51,402 nt of DNA, taken from Sandaracinaceae bacterium. Its GTDB lineage: Bacteria; Myxococcota_A; Polyangia; Polyangiales; Sandaracinaceae. Where the stretch lies: NCBI GenBank assembly GCA_004213565.1, contig SHBB01000003.1:1-51402 (forward strand), read 5' to 3'. The translations under genes were made by a program, and so were the position numbers. The notes beneath the pieces are model-generated. The model had not been told where the DNA came from. It ran no database searches and saw only the letters and a program-made list of their open reading frames with translations. Positions 33,607 to 41,439 of the stretch are shown in pieces (position 1 is the stretch's first letter; every line of letters begins with the position of its first letter).

Positions 33607-34188
33607 GTGTCGTCCCCCAGCGACAAGCGCTGCCCGTTCTGCGCGCTCCCGGCCGAGGACCGCACCTGGTCCGGCGCGCTCGTGTTCGCGTTCCGCGACC
33701 GCTACCCCGTCTCCCCCGGCCACACCCTCATCGTGCCCGAGCGGCACGTCGCCACCTGGTTCGACGCCACCAGAGAGGAGCAGCGCGCGCTGCTCGACGC
33801 CGTCACGCACGTCAAAGCCCAGCTCGACCGCGAGCTCGCGCCCCGGCCCGACGGCTACAACGTCGGCTTCAACGCGGGGGAGGCCGCCGGGCAGACGGTC
33901 ATGCACCTGCACGTGCACGTCATCCCGCGCTACCGCGGCGACATGGACGACCCGCGCGGCGGCGTCCGGCACGTGATCCCCAGCAAGGGAAACTACCTCG
34001 CCCAGCCCAGCCCCCTCGCCACTGGCGCCGACGACCCCTTCGCCCGGCACATCCTCCCGCTCCTCGCCCGGGCCACCGACGTCGCCATCGTCGCCGCCTT
34101 CGTGCAGCAGAGCGGCCTCGACCGCCTCCGCCCCGGCCTCGAGGAGGCGCTGCGGCGTGACGCGCGGTCCCAGCACCGGGGACGCTGA
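33607..34188 (+). CDS. HIT-domain protein truncated inside a second (PLD-like) domain
   Basis: A 193-residue product starting at GTG. Residues 1-110 are a HIT hydrolase domain: Cys9/Cys12, the SPGHTLIVPERHVATW segment, and the catalytic triad His100, His102, His104 in MHLHVHVIPR. HIT enzymes hydrolyse or transfer nucleotides. The strand GGVRHVIPSKGNY, followed by DDPFARHILPLLARATDVAI and VAAFVQQSGLDRL, resembles the start of the PLD-like region found in fusions of HIT with a superfamily II helicase. The frame ends in QHRGR-stop, whose last codons and TGA belong to REP-B copy 6. The helicase portion is missing, so the gene is truncated; the HIT domain may still work. Confidence 0.8.
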   Translation: MSSPSDKRCPFCALPAEDRTWSGALVFAFRDRYPVSPGHTLIVPERHVATWFDATREEQRALLDAVTHVKAQLDRELAPRPDGYNVGFNAGEAAGQTVMHLHVHVIPRYRGDMDDPRGGVRHVIPSKGNYLAQPSPLATGADDPFARHILPLLARATDVAIVAAFVQQSGLDRLRPGLEEALRRDARSQHRGR

Positions 34189-34264
34189 TCGTCATATCGT
34201 CATTGGGATAACCGCCATGATCCCGATGCGTTTCGCGAATGACGATAAGACGAAGAGCGTCCCC
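34178..34264 (+). repeat. REP-B copy 6 (87 bp)
   Basis: It begins GGGGACGCTGATCGTCATAT. The TGA at 34186-34188 within its left arm terminates the HIT gene. Confidence 0.9.
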
Positions 34265-34345
34265 GCAGCGCCCCGCGTCGTCCCCGCAGCGCCCCGCGGC
34301 GCCGCCCCGCAGCGCCCCGCGGCGCCGCGTCGTCCTCCTGCCCCG
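34258..34345. repeat. Short tandem repeats beside REP-B copy 6
   Basis: The right flank of REP-B (CGTCCCCGCAGCGCCCCGCG) is repeated about three times with variation (units of CCCCGCAGCGCCCCGCGGCG). This suggests slippage at the element's edge. Confidence 0.65.
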
Positions 34346-34520
34346 CGGCGCCGCCGTCCTCCTGAACAACGCTGCCCCCCTAGGACCCGGCGCCTCCTCT
34401 ACCCGCGCCCAATGGGCCACCCCAACCGCACTCCGAGAGGCTCGGCTGCGAGTCTCGGAAGACCTGGGCGATGAGGGGCAAGTGTTGTCGGGCGTTCCCG
34501 GGTGTGAGAGGTTACGCGTC

Positions 34521-35717
34521 ATGCGCGCATACAGCCCCTCCCGCCTTCGTGGTCCCGCGGTTCTCGCCTTGCTCACTGTCGCCGGATGTGACGGGAGCAC
34601 GGTTTCGCCGGTGGACTCAGGCCAGCCGGACACGGGTCAGGCTCTCCTCGACAGTGGGCTTGCAGACACCGGGCTCGGGGATGCGGGCCGTCCCCTCCCC
34701 GAGGCCGACATATTCATCGTGGCGGACGTCGAAACCAGCGCGACTACGGACAACGCCACGCTTTGGTGGAATGGCGAGCGTCGCACGCTGTCGACCGACG
34801 ATTCGCAGGTCAGGGTCGTGCGGGTGGTCGACGACAGCCATGTCGAAGTCCTCGGGCGGCAGCGCTCGGAGTGGGTGGTCTGGACCGTAGACGAGACCAC
34901 CGATACCACGCGAGCTGCCGGGTTCGTCGAGCCCGTTGTCGACAGCGGGGACAGCTACTTCGACCAGGCGTTTGCGCACACGACCGATGGGTGGCTGCGC
35001 GCCGGCCGGTATCGTCGAGGCGGGCGCTCTTCCTGGATCCTCTTCTGGAACGGGAGCGAGTGGCTGCGCCATCCCGAGTCGCCTACGGACGAGGACCAGT
35101 ACGAGCCGGGAGACATCGAACGATTCGACGGCCGCACATACATCGCGATGTACGAGCGAGACGGCGACATCCCCGCCAGTCTCTGGATCGACGGCACCGA
35201 AGTCGTCGCCCTCCCGGTCACGGGCGCGTCGAGCGCCGTGTATGCGCTGACCAGCGATGATTCGCGGCTCTATGCGTTCGGTACCGACGGTGGCACGCGG
35301 GTCATGTGGACGGGAGATGGCACGACCTTCGAGCGGCACGAGATCGTCGGCGGTCCGAGCGTCGGCGGCTACTCCAGCCTCGCGTTCCACATCGAAGTCC
35401 AGGGCGGTAGGGTCTACGTCGCGTACACCGGTAGAGTGGACGATGAAGAGACGCCCATCGTCTGGACGGCCAACGCTGACGGAACCGACGGTGCGCTCGA
35501 GATGCTCTCCACTCCACGTTGCGGGGGCGTCAGCGGTCTCGCGGTCGCCGACGGCGTTCCCTACGTCATCGGCTACGCCGACCGGCCGAGTAGCGGATCG
35601 ACCCAGTGTGGCCACGACTCCGCGCTCTGGATCAGAGGAGAAAGCCAGCCGTCGCTCGAGCTCGACAGCGACTACCGAGCCACGTTCCTACGCGACATCG
35701 AAGTCGTCGCGCGGTAG
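34521..35717 (+). CDS. Lipoprotein, probable beta-propeller
   Basis: Started at the ATG at 34521 (MRAYSPSRLRG), giving lipobox LLTVAGC (Cys23) and 398 residues. A Asp/Gly/Ser linker (about 27-58) is followed by repeated strands: DNATLWWNGERRTLST, GRQRSEWVVWTVDETT, RSSWILFWNGSEW, PASLWIDGTEVVALP and TRVMWTGDGTTFERH. The recurring L/I-W-x-x-G/D signature suggests a propeller of WD or Sema-like blades. Upstream in-frame sequence comes from repeats. Surface location, function unknown. Confidence 0.78.
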   Translation: MRAYSPSRLRGPAVLALLTVAGCDGSTVSPVDSGQPDTGQALLDSGLADTGLGDAGRPLPEADIFIVADVETSATTDNATLWWNGERRTLSTDDSQVRVVRVVDDSHVEVLGRQRSEWVVWTVDETTDTTRAAGFVEPVVDSGDSYFDQAFAHTTDGWLRAGRYRRGGRSSWILFWNGSEWLRHPESPTDEDQYEPGDIERFDGRTYIAMYERDGDIPASLWIDGTEVVALPVTGASSAVYALTSDDSRLYAFGTDGGTRVMWTGDGTTFERHEIVGGPSVGGYSSLAFHIEVQGGRVYVAYTGRVDDEETPIVWTANADGTDGALEMLSTPRCGGVSGLAVADGVPYVIGYADRPSSGSTQCGHDSALWIRGESQPSLELDSDYRATFLRDIEVVAR

Positions 35718-35748
35718 AGGGCAGCGGCAGCGGGGGTGCAGCAGCACC

Positions 35749-35776
35749 GGGGACACTCATCGTCATATCGTCAGTC
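35749..35776 (+). repeat. REP-B left-end fragment
   Basis: GGGGACACTCATCGTCATAT then CGTC, followed directly by unrelated sequence. Only the left arm is present. Confidence 0.75.
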
Positions 35777-35806
35777 AGCCAGCACCGGGCGTGCTGAGCC
35801 AGCCCC

Positions 35807-35891
35807 GGGGACGCTGATCGATATCGTCATTGGGATAACCGCCATGATCCCGATGCGTTTCGCGAATGACGATAAGACGAGGAGCGTCCCC
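35807..35891 (+). repeat. REP-B copy 7 (85 bp)
   Basis: Complete copy lacking two bases in the left arm (GATCGATATCGTCATTG). Confidence 0.88.
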
Positions 35892-35937
35892 GCAGCGCCG
35901 TCTGCCGTCTGGCCGCAACTCGCCTCCGCTAACTCTG

Positions 35938-35966
35938 TTGCGAAACGTTACGCGTCGCGTTACTTT
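35938..35966 (+). promoter_or_regulatory. Promoter-like site with direct repeats before the AbiEi-like gene
   Basis: TTGCGA (35938), a 17-bp spacer and TACTTT (35961) fit a sigma-70-type promoter. CGTTAC is repeated directly at 35946 and 35958, inside the spacer. AbiEi antitoxins repress their own operon, so this may be an operator. Confidence 0.4.
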
Positions 35967-35983
35967 TTGCGAGAGGTTGAGCG

Positions 35984-36778
35984 ATGTCGAGCCCAGGCAC
36001 CCTCTACGCGTGGATCGAGAGGCTGCCGGAGGACGGGCGGTACGCGTTCTCGCGCCGAGACGCGGAGGGTGTGACCGACGCCTCCGACGCGGCGATCAAG
36101 ATGACGCTCTACCGCCTCAAGAAGAGCGGCGCGATCGTGAGTCCGCGCCGCGACTTCTTCGTGGTGGTGCCTCGCGAGTACCGCTCGGCCGGGAGTCCAC
36201 CGGCGAGCTGGTTCATCGACGACCTCATGCGCCACCGAGGACGCCGATACTATGTCGGGCTGCTCAGCGCCGCCGCGCTCCACGGTGCGGGCCATCAGCA
36301 GCCGATGGCGTTCCAGGTCATCACCGACGCCGTCGAGCGCGCTGTCGAGGTCGGGCGGGTGCGGGTGGAGTTCCATGTGAGCAACCTCGTCGAGGGCGCC
36401 GCGACCGAGCGCGTGCAGACCGAGACGGGGACCATGGTGGTCTCGACGCCGGAGACGACGGCCTTCGACATGGTTCGCTTCCCCGGGTCGTGCGGCCACT
36501 GGAACAACGTCGCGACGGTGCTCTCCGAGCTCGCCGACAAGATCGATCCCGACGAGCTCGTTGCCGGCGCGGACCGCGTCGCGCGAAGCGACGTCCAGCG
36601 CCTCGGCTGGCTGCTCGACCTCGTGGGGGAGTCGAAGCTCGCCGACGCTCTGGCCAAGAAGCTGGCCGGCGAGCGTCTCCTGCCCACACCCCTCACCAGC
36701 GCGCGCGATAGCACCGACGCGCCTCTCGACGCCCGATGGCGGGTCCTCGTGAACGACGAAGTGGAGCCCGACCTGTGA
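35984..36778 (+). CDS. AbiEi-like antitoxin of a type IV toxin-antitoxin system
   Basis: A 264-residue protein. The N-terminal helix-turn-helix (about 5-55: LYAWIERLPEDGRYAFSRRDAEGV then AAIKMTLYRLKKSGAI) and a central domain (RRYYVGLLSAAALHGAGHQQP) are typical of AbiEi antitoxins. So is the later QTETGTMVVSTPETTAFDMVRFP block. AbiEi represses the abiE promoter and counters the nucleotidyltransferase AbiEii. The stop overlaps a GTG for the toxin (TGA within GTGATCCCC), the usual operon structure. The toxin is deleted, so the antitoxin is now an orphan. The gene itself appears full length. Confidence 0.85.
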   Translation: MSSPGTLYAWIERLPEDGRYAFSRRDAEGVTDASDAAIKMTLYRLKKSGAIVSPRRDFFVVVPREYRSAGSPPASWFIDDLMRHRGRRYYVGLLSAAALHGAGHQQPMAFQVITDAVERAVEVGRVRVEFHVSNLVEGAATERVQTETGTMVVSTPETTAFDMVRFPGSCGHWNNVATVLSELADKIDPDELVAGADRVARSDVQRLGWLLDLVGESKLADALAKKLAGERLLPTPLTSARDSTDAPLDARWRVLVNDEVEPDL

Positions 36779-36882
36779 TCCCCAAGGCGAGCATCACCGC
36801 ATACTCGGAGGACATCGATCTCGCTATGGATAGACCACCGGCGGGTCTACTCGGACTTGCCACGACATCTCGGAGAATGTGA
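36775..36882 (+). pseudogene. AbiEii toxin remnant
   Basis: From GTG at 36775 the frame reads VIPKASITA joined directly to YSEDIDLAM and then unrelated sequence. MIPKA-x-I-T is the usual N-terminus of AbiEii proteins, and YSEDIDL is the nucleotidyltransferase active-site motif normally about 50-60 residues further on. The intervening segment and everything after about 36822 are lost; a repeated lipoprotein cassette begins there. Confidence 0.75.
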
Positions 36883-37368
36883 CCGGGCGCCCGAGGACGT
36901 CTTCGAACTGCACGCCGCTCGCCTCGATCTGAACCAAGTCCCCGACGTCGCCACCGGCGCGAATGCGCCACTGACCTGAGAGCAACCGCGCCCAGGTCAG
37001 GTCGCCGTCACACTCGGCGCCGGGCGTCGTGCTCTCTTCGTATGCGAGGATCACGAAGACCGCGGGGTCGTAGCCGTCGCCGCTCACCTCCGTGACGTCG
37101 ATGAGCTCGCCTTCGCTGCCGGTCTCCAGAGGGAGGTTCTGGATGAAGACGTTGGCTCCGCACAGGCCGGAGGGAAGTCCCCGGAGAGTCGAATCGACGG
37201 CCGGATCGCCGCGGTAGCCCGTGCTCACGCGCCGGGCCGGCGCCGAACGGTCGGGGGTCTCCCACCTGGTGTCGGCCAAGGCAGCGGCCACGCAGCCAGA
37301 GCTCCCCTGCAGATCTCCCCACCGGTACTCGTAGTAGAGCCACTCGGTATCGCTACCGCACTCGGCCT
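36823..37368. repeat. Left copy of a 546-bp direct repeat
   Basis: This matches 50841-51386 over 546 bp without gaps, with about 18 mismatches counted by eye. The repeat covers the 3' four fifths of a lipoprotein gene and starts one base past its stop codon. The copies are in the same orientation, 14,018 bp apart. Confidence 0.9.
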
Positions 37369-37495
37369 CGAGTGAGCCACTCGCGTCCGACCCCGCATCG
37401 ACCGAGCCGTAGGGTGCACCGCAGCTCACCACCAGGAGTGGGGTGAGAGCCGAGGCCAACAGGTTGACGGGGCTGGTGTATCGGTAGCGGCGCAT
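36824..37495 (-). CDS. Lipoprotein family L, member 1
   Basis: A 223-residue lipoprotein (LLVVSC, about Cys25). Four family members are present in the window. Shared features are an early C-x(5)-EWLYYEYxWGD block and a central PARR-x(4)-YRGD. Then come DSTLRGLPSGxCGA, GDGYDP-x(7)-YEESTT-x-GxECDG, and a final FEDVxGRxVxF-x-x-MxWQ-x-RV. Mostly beta, probably a compact extracellular domain with three Cys pairs. Its 3' four fifths are almost identical to the partial copy at the right edge (50842-51402). Function unknown. Confidence 0.8.
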   Translation of the reverse strand: MRRYRYTSPVNLLASALTPLLVVSCGAPYGSVDAGSDASGSLEAECGSDTEWLYYEYRWGDLQGSSGCVAAALADTRWETPDRSAPARRVSTGYRGDPAVDSTLRGLPSGLCGANVFIQNLPLETGSEGELIDVTEVSGDGYDPAVFVILAYEESTTPGAECDGDLTWARLLSGQWRIRAGGDVGDLVQIEASGVQFEDVLGRPVTFSEMSWQVRVDPPVVYP

Positions 37496-37603
37496 TGTCG
37501 AACGTCCCTCTTGCTACCGCCGTCTGCGGGCGGGGCAAGGGTGGTGTTGGGAGCGAACGGAGCCCCGAACACTTCGTTGCCGACCGCCCGAGGGGCGGCG
37601 TGG

Positions 37604-38272
37604 TTAGCGAAACACGATCGGCTCGTCGACCCGCGCCTGCCAGTGCATTTCAGGGAAGAAGACGGAGCGCCCACGCACGTCTTCGAACATCACGTCCCTG
37701 GCCTCCGCGCGCACGAAATCGCCGACGTCAGCGCCAACGCGAATGAACCACTGGCCCCCGCGGAGCCGAGCGCTGCGGAGCTCCCCGTCGCACTCCTCCC
37801 CGGTGATGGTCGACTCTTCGTACAAGAGAAGGACGTAGGCGTTCGGGTCGTGGCCGTCACCCGTGACGTCTGTGGCGTCCACGAGCCCGCCCCCGGTATC
37901 CGAGACTAGAGGAAGGTTCTCGAGCACGAGAGCGGCTCCGCAGATCCCGGAAGGCAGGCCGCGCCTGGTCGAGTCTCTTGCCGCCTCCCCACGATACCCG
38001 ATGTACACGCGTCTTGCCGGAGCCGTGCGATTGGGAGACTCCCACTGGTGCTCGGAGAACGCAGCAGAGACGCAGCCGGTCTCCCCGCGCATGTCGCCCC
38101 ATTCGTACTCGTAGTAGAGCCACTCCGTCTCCGGGCTGCAGTCGATCCGAGCGTCCATGCTCGCGTCCCCGCTGGCGTCGGGCGTCTGGACGGGCAATCC
38201 GCAGCCGCAGCAAAGAGTAGCCGCGAGGTACCCTGCTGCTGCGAAACGGCTACTGAGTAGGACAAGGTCCAT
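37604..38272 (-). CDS. Lipoprotein family L, member 2
   Basis: From the Met at 38272 the protein is 222 residues with a lipobox near Cys25 (ATLCCGC). It carries all family-L blocks (EWLYYEYEWGDMRGETGC, DSTRRGLPSGICGA, GDGHDPNAYVLLLYEEST, FEDVRGRSVFF). The frame runs further upstream into a decayed partner gene (38275-38420). It is more divergent from member 1 than the edge copy is. Confidence 0.78.
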   Translation of the reverse strand: MDLVLLSSRFAAAGYLAATLCCGCGLPVQTPDASGDASMDARIDCSPETEWLYYEYEWGDMRGETGCVSAAFSEHQWESPNRTAPARRVYIGYRGEAARDSTRRGLPSGICGAALVLENLPLVSDTGGGLVDATDVTGDGHDPNAYVLLLYEESTITGEECDGELRSARLRGGQWFIRVGADVGDFVRAEARDVMFEDVRGRSVFFPEMHWQARVDEPIVFR

Positions 38273-38274
38273 CG

Positions 38275-38420
38275 TCGAAACGCTTGATCTGGCAGCCTGA
38301 GCAGGGGCCTGTAGGGAATCGATGGTCCTGACACGGATCCGGTAATCACCCGCCACCGGAGCCACGAAAGCGAGCTGACAGTCTGCGCCTCCATGCTGCC
38401 GTACAAATCGCGCACGATCT
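38275..38420 (-). pseudogene. Decayed partner gene (PPC-like fragment) upstream of member 2
   Basis: Two frames together read VRDLYGSMEA and CQLAFVAPVAGDYRIRVRTI, matching the pseudogene at 39493-39798 (VRDLYGSMEPGGSQLAFVAPVAGEYRIRVRNI) apart from a one-base loss. The pattern resembles a prepeptidase C-terminal (PPC) domain. Confidence 0.6.
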
Positions 38421-38433
38421 AGCGAGCGCCGCG

Positions 38434-38458
38434 AAGCTCTTCGTCTCATCGTCGCTTG
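38434..38458 (+). repeat. Worn REP-B left-arm remnant
   Basis: GCTCTTCGTCTCATCGTCGC resembles the REP-B left arm with several changes. No right arm follows. Confidence 0.45.
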
Positions 38459-38464
38459 CGCCCG

Positions 38465-38540
38465 TGCTCGCGCATTCCTGCGGCAACCTCCCTTGTAGAT
38501 CGCCTCCCACGCCCCCGCGGGTTAGCCTCGCTCGCGGTGG
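38465..38540 (+). repeat. Duplicate of the HIT gene leader without the gene
   Basis: About 75 bp (from GCTCGCGCATTCCTGCGGCA through GGGTTAGCCTCGCTCGCGGTG) match the 33533-33609 leader and GTG start of the HIT gene at roughly 85 percent. The sequence then passes at once into REP-B copy 8, so the reading frame is missing here. Confidence 0.8.
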
Positions 38541-38549
38541 AGAGCAGCA

Positions 38550-38641
38550 CGGGTACGCTCACTCATCGTCATATCGTCATTGGGACAAGCGCCATGATCT
38601 CGATGCGTTTCGCGAATGACGATAAGACGAAGAGCGTCCCC
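38550..38641 (+). repeat. REP-B copy 8 (92 bp)
   Basis: A slightly enlarged copy: GGGTACGCTCACTCATCGTC in the left arm, with a normal right arm. Confidence 0.85.
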
Positions 38642-38816
38642 AGGCCTCCGTCTCGACCCTGGAGCGCTGGTACACCCCTACCCGTCCGGCGGGATCGAGG
38701 CGCTCCGGCCGCAGCCACACAGCGATCGGAGCCACGGCCGCGCGTTCACCGAGCCGCAGTGAACGTTGCTCGCCGCGACAGGAGTCCCCTGCGTGTCAGC
38801 GCCGCGTTGTCATCGC

Positions 38817-39488
38817 TCAACGCACGACGTGGGCCTCGGTGACTCGCACTTGCCAATGCATTCGGGAGAAGTGAACGGGGCGTCCGCGGACGTCCTCGAA
38901 GATCACATCTCTCGCCTCGGCGCGCACCACCTCTCCGATCGAGCCGGCGGAGTGAATGATCCACCGTCCAGCACGCAGTCGCGCTCGAAAGTGCTCTCCG
39001 TCGCACTCCTCGCCGGGGGTGGTCGACTCTTCGTAGGACAGGATGGCGTAGACGTTCTCGTCGTAGCCATCGCCCGCGACATCGGTGATGTCCACCAGCT
39101 CTCCGCTGGTGCCGGAGCGAAGGTCTACGTTCTCGAACACGAGGGTGGCCCCGCAGAACCCCGAGGGGAGGCCGCGCAGGGTCGAGTCGATGGCGGCGTC
39201 GCCGCGGTAGGTGAGGGCAATCCGCCTGGCCGGCCCTACACGGGAGGGCGACTCCCAGTGATCCTCCAAGTAGACTGCGGCTATGCAGCCTGTCTCACCG
39301 CGTGCGTCGCCCCACTGGTACTCGTAGAACAACCAGTCGGTCTCCGGGCTACAGTCGATGGAAGCACCGCCTCCTGCGTCCTCGCTCCCACCGTCGGGCG
39401 AGCCGAAGGGAGCGCCGCAGCCGAGCCCGAGACACGCCAGAAGGAAGTACCCCGGCGCCGGGCACCTAGTGAATCGGAGAAGGCCCAT
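38817..39488 (-). CDS. Lipoprotein family L, member 3
   Basis: A 223-residue lipoprotein from the Met at 39488 (MGLLRFTRCPAPGYFLLACLGLGC), the same length as member 1. All family blocks are present (DWLFYEYQWGDARGETGC, RGLPSGFCGA, GDGYDENVYAILSYEEST, FEDVRGRPVHFSRMHW). It lies directly downstream of a frameshifted PPC-like gene, 4 bp apart, so the original unit was probably a two-gene operon. The region between it and REP-B copy 8 (38642-38816) shows nothing recognisable. Confidence 0.8.
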   Translation of the reverse strand: MGLLRFTRCPAPGYFLLACLGLGCGAPFGSPDGGSEDAGGGASIDCSPETDWLFYEYQWGDARGETGCIAAVYLEDHWESPSRVGPARRIALTYRGDAAIDSTLRGLPSGFCGATLVFENVDLRSGTSGELVDITDVAGDGYDENVYAILSYEESTTPGEECDGEHFRARLRAGRWIIHSAGSIGEVVRAEARDVIFEDVRGRPVHFSRMHWQVRVTEAHVVR

Positions 39489-39492
39489 TGTC

Positions 39493-39798
39493 CTATACCC
39501 CTCTGACGACCGCCATCTGATAGCCCGTACAGGGGGCTTGCAGGGGATCGATGTTCCTGACGCGAATTCGATACTCACCAGCCACCGGCGCCACGAAGGC
39601 GAGCTGCGAGCCTCCGGGCTCCATGCTGCCGTACAGATCCCGCACGATAGGCACGTGCTCCCCGCTTGGCAGCCGGAAATACTGCAGAGCGTCGGGACCC
39701 ACAACGGCGAGCTCGACCTCGCACAGGCCCGGTATCCGCGATATCGAAGCTCGTGGCAGAGAAGCGCTCGTACGCGGCGAGCTGAATGGCGTACCCAT
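39493..39798 (-). pseudogene. PPC-like domain protein, frameshifted and cut by REP-B
   Basis: The main frame (101 codons) ends LYGSMEPGGSQLAFVAPVAGEYRIRVRNIDPLQ. Just upstream another frame continues the sense (AIQLAAYERFSATSFDIADTG before CEVELAVVGPDALQYF), so a one-base frameshift lies near 39729. The 5' end stops at REP-B copy 9 (39812). Probably a broken secreted protein with a PPC-type beta-sandwich. Confidence 0.6.
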
Positions 39799-39811
39799 GG
39801 GCGAGCAGCAC

Positions 39812-39898
39812 GGGGACGCTCATCGTCATATCGTCATTGGGAGAACCGCCATGATCTCGATGCGTTTCGCGAATGACGATAAGACGAAGAGCGTCCCC
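39812..39898 (+). repeat. REP-B copy 9 (87 bp)
   Basis: Complete copy, loop variant ATGATCTCGATGCGTTTCGC. Confidence 0.9.
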
Positions 39899-39933
39899 AG
39901 TGCTCTCAGGCCTCCTCGCAACTGGCTGGCGCC

Positions 39934-41037
39934 ATGAGGCAGCTTCTGTTCCTCGGGGCCTTCTGCCTGCTCGGCCTCCCTCCCAACGTAGGGGCTGCGT
40001 GCACCGACAGTTTCTCTCGTGCCGAGGCACTCCGCTTCGACCGGGACGGCGGCTTCACGGCCTTGCTGGCCCCTGACGGCGATGTGGTTGCCTTCAACCA
40101 GGAGCGCCCGGGGCTGCACTCCACGGGCCGTGCGAGCTGGTTGGCGACGGCGCCCGTTGTGGACCTGCGGCCCGGCGGGCGCGTGCTGACGGTGGAGGCC
40201 CCGCCTCAGAGGGAGTCAACTCCTGGTTGCTATGTTCCGGAGTGGCGCATTTCAGCCGGCAGCCTGAGTGGAGGGCCTCGCTCCACTCTTCGGTGGGATC
40301 CACGTGGCCTCGAGCCCACGAGCGCCATCTACCTATCGCCATCCGGCCATTTCGCGACGCTCACCGCCGCACGCGTGCACGATATGGAAGGCTCGCAAGC
40401 GGTCGTCTTCGACCTGCGACGGCGGCGTGTCGTGACATCGATCGCGGCTTCGGACGTCGCCTGGGGAGAGGGCGACATGCTCCTCGTCATCGACGAGAAC
40501 CGAGAACGCATCGAAGCGCATCGGCGGACTGCTCGCGGGTGGGCTGGCGCGCCGGTGTATCAGTCGTCCCGTCCTGACGGCCCTCTCTCGTTTGTGAACG
40601 AGGCCGCCGGCAAGGTCGTAGCTTTCGAACGGGGGGCGAGGAGTCGACTGCTGGTATGGGAGGCCGCCGATGATGGCGCCTACGGTTGGACCACGCGCTC
40701 GACGGGTCTCTCCAGTCCTCCGCACGAACTGTCTCTCTCCGGAGGAGTCGCCGCGCAGATCGCGCCGTCGGAGGTTCTGCTGCTCGATATCGAGAGTGGT
40801 CGGCGTCTGGCAAGAATCGCGGGAGGCAACTACTACTCGACGGTTGCATTGTCGCCTGCGGGAGATCGGGTTGCTGTGGTGGCGCACCACGCCACCGAGT
40901 ACGCTGACGAACCGTCGATGACTGGTGAGCCGGCGCTGCATCTCTTCAGCCTGGATGGGTCTGAGCACTTCGTTTGGGGGCGAGCTTCCCACAGCCTTCT
41001 ATCGAGGGAGCAAGCGAACGCACCCGCGACACCGTAG
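39934..41037 (+). CDS. Secreted beta-propeller-like protein
   Basis: A 367-residue protein with a signal peptide (MRQLLFLGAFCLLGLPPNVGA) followed directly by Cys, so either cleaved or a weak lipoprotein. Repeated strands with ALSPAGDRVAVVA and YLSPSGHFATLTA patterns (SPxGxxxA, as in WD40-like or TolB-type propellers) indicate a beta-propeller. It begins 36 bp after REP-B copy 9 and ends three bases before the next gene, so it may be co-transcribed with the immunity-like cluster. Function unknown. Confidence 0.75.
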   Translation: MRQLLFLGAFCLLGLPPNVGAACTDSFSRAEALRFDRDGGFTALLAPDGDVVAFNQERPGLHSTGRASWLATAPVVDLRPGGRVLTVEAPPQRESTPGCYVPEWRISAGSLSGGPRSTLRWDPRGLEPTSAIYLSPSGHFATLTAARVHDMEGSQAVVFDLRRRRVVTSIAASDVAWGEGDMLLVIDENRERIEAHRRTARGWAGAPVYQSSRPDGPLSFVNEAAGKVVAFERGARSRLLVWEAADDGAYGWTTRSTGLSSPPHELSLSGGVAAQIAPSEVLLLDIESGRRLARIAGGNYYSTVALSPAGDRVAVVAHHATEYADEPSMTGEPALHLFSLDGSEHFVWGRASHSLLSREQANAPATP

Positions 41038-41040
41038 GAC

Positions 41041-41439
41041 GTGACGCAGCAAGACATGATGCAGGCGATTCAGACGGCCCTGAACGCGCTGGACCGCAAC
41101 CAGGATCAGGACCTTCCCCTGGCATGCCGAAAGCAGGTCTGGCGTGCCTTCGGTGCGGCGGCCGCGCTGACGCGTAGGTACATGGCCTTCGAGGCGGGCG
41201 CCGATGTGCTGTATGATTTCGCGAACCGCCTCAAACAGACAGGTGCCGCTGACGGATGCAAAAGTAAACGACTTGCGACGAGAGCACTGAAACTGAGAGG
41301 TGGCCGATGGGATGGGACGAGTTTTCACGCGACGGCGTTTCAGGCTTCACAGGAGACAAGCCGGTCGATCGTCTGGCGGAGGCTTTGCGTCGGGTATCCG
41401 AGGACTACCTCGATCGCTTCGCACGCAAGCCGACAGTGA
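41041..41439 (+). CDS. Small helical protein, probably frameshifted at its 3' end
   Basis: The GTG start lies three bases after the preceding stop. Residues 1-70 (MTQQDMMQAIQTALNALDRNQ to YDFANRLKQTGAA) form a plausible helical protein. After this the frame runs as a shadow over the next gene (41307). In another frame the sequence LTDAKVNDLRREH ends at a TGA at 41288-41290, 16 bases before the next start. A single-base frameshift near 41249 (natural or sequencing) would therefore give an 83-residue protein that fits the operon spacing. Confidence 0.5.
   Translation: MTQQDMMQAIQTALNALDRNQDQDLPLACRKQVWRAFGAAAALTRRYMAFEAGADVLYDFANRLKQTGAADGCKSKRLATRALKLRGGRWDGTSFHATAFQASQETSRSIVWRRLCVGYPRTTSIASHASRQ

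Noticed and set aside
32724-33665. N-terminal extension of the two-helix membrane protein through REP-B copy 5
   Set aside because: The added residues are the translated element and leader of the HIT gene, not part of a protein domain.
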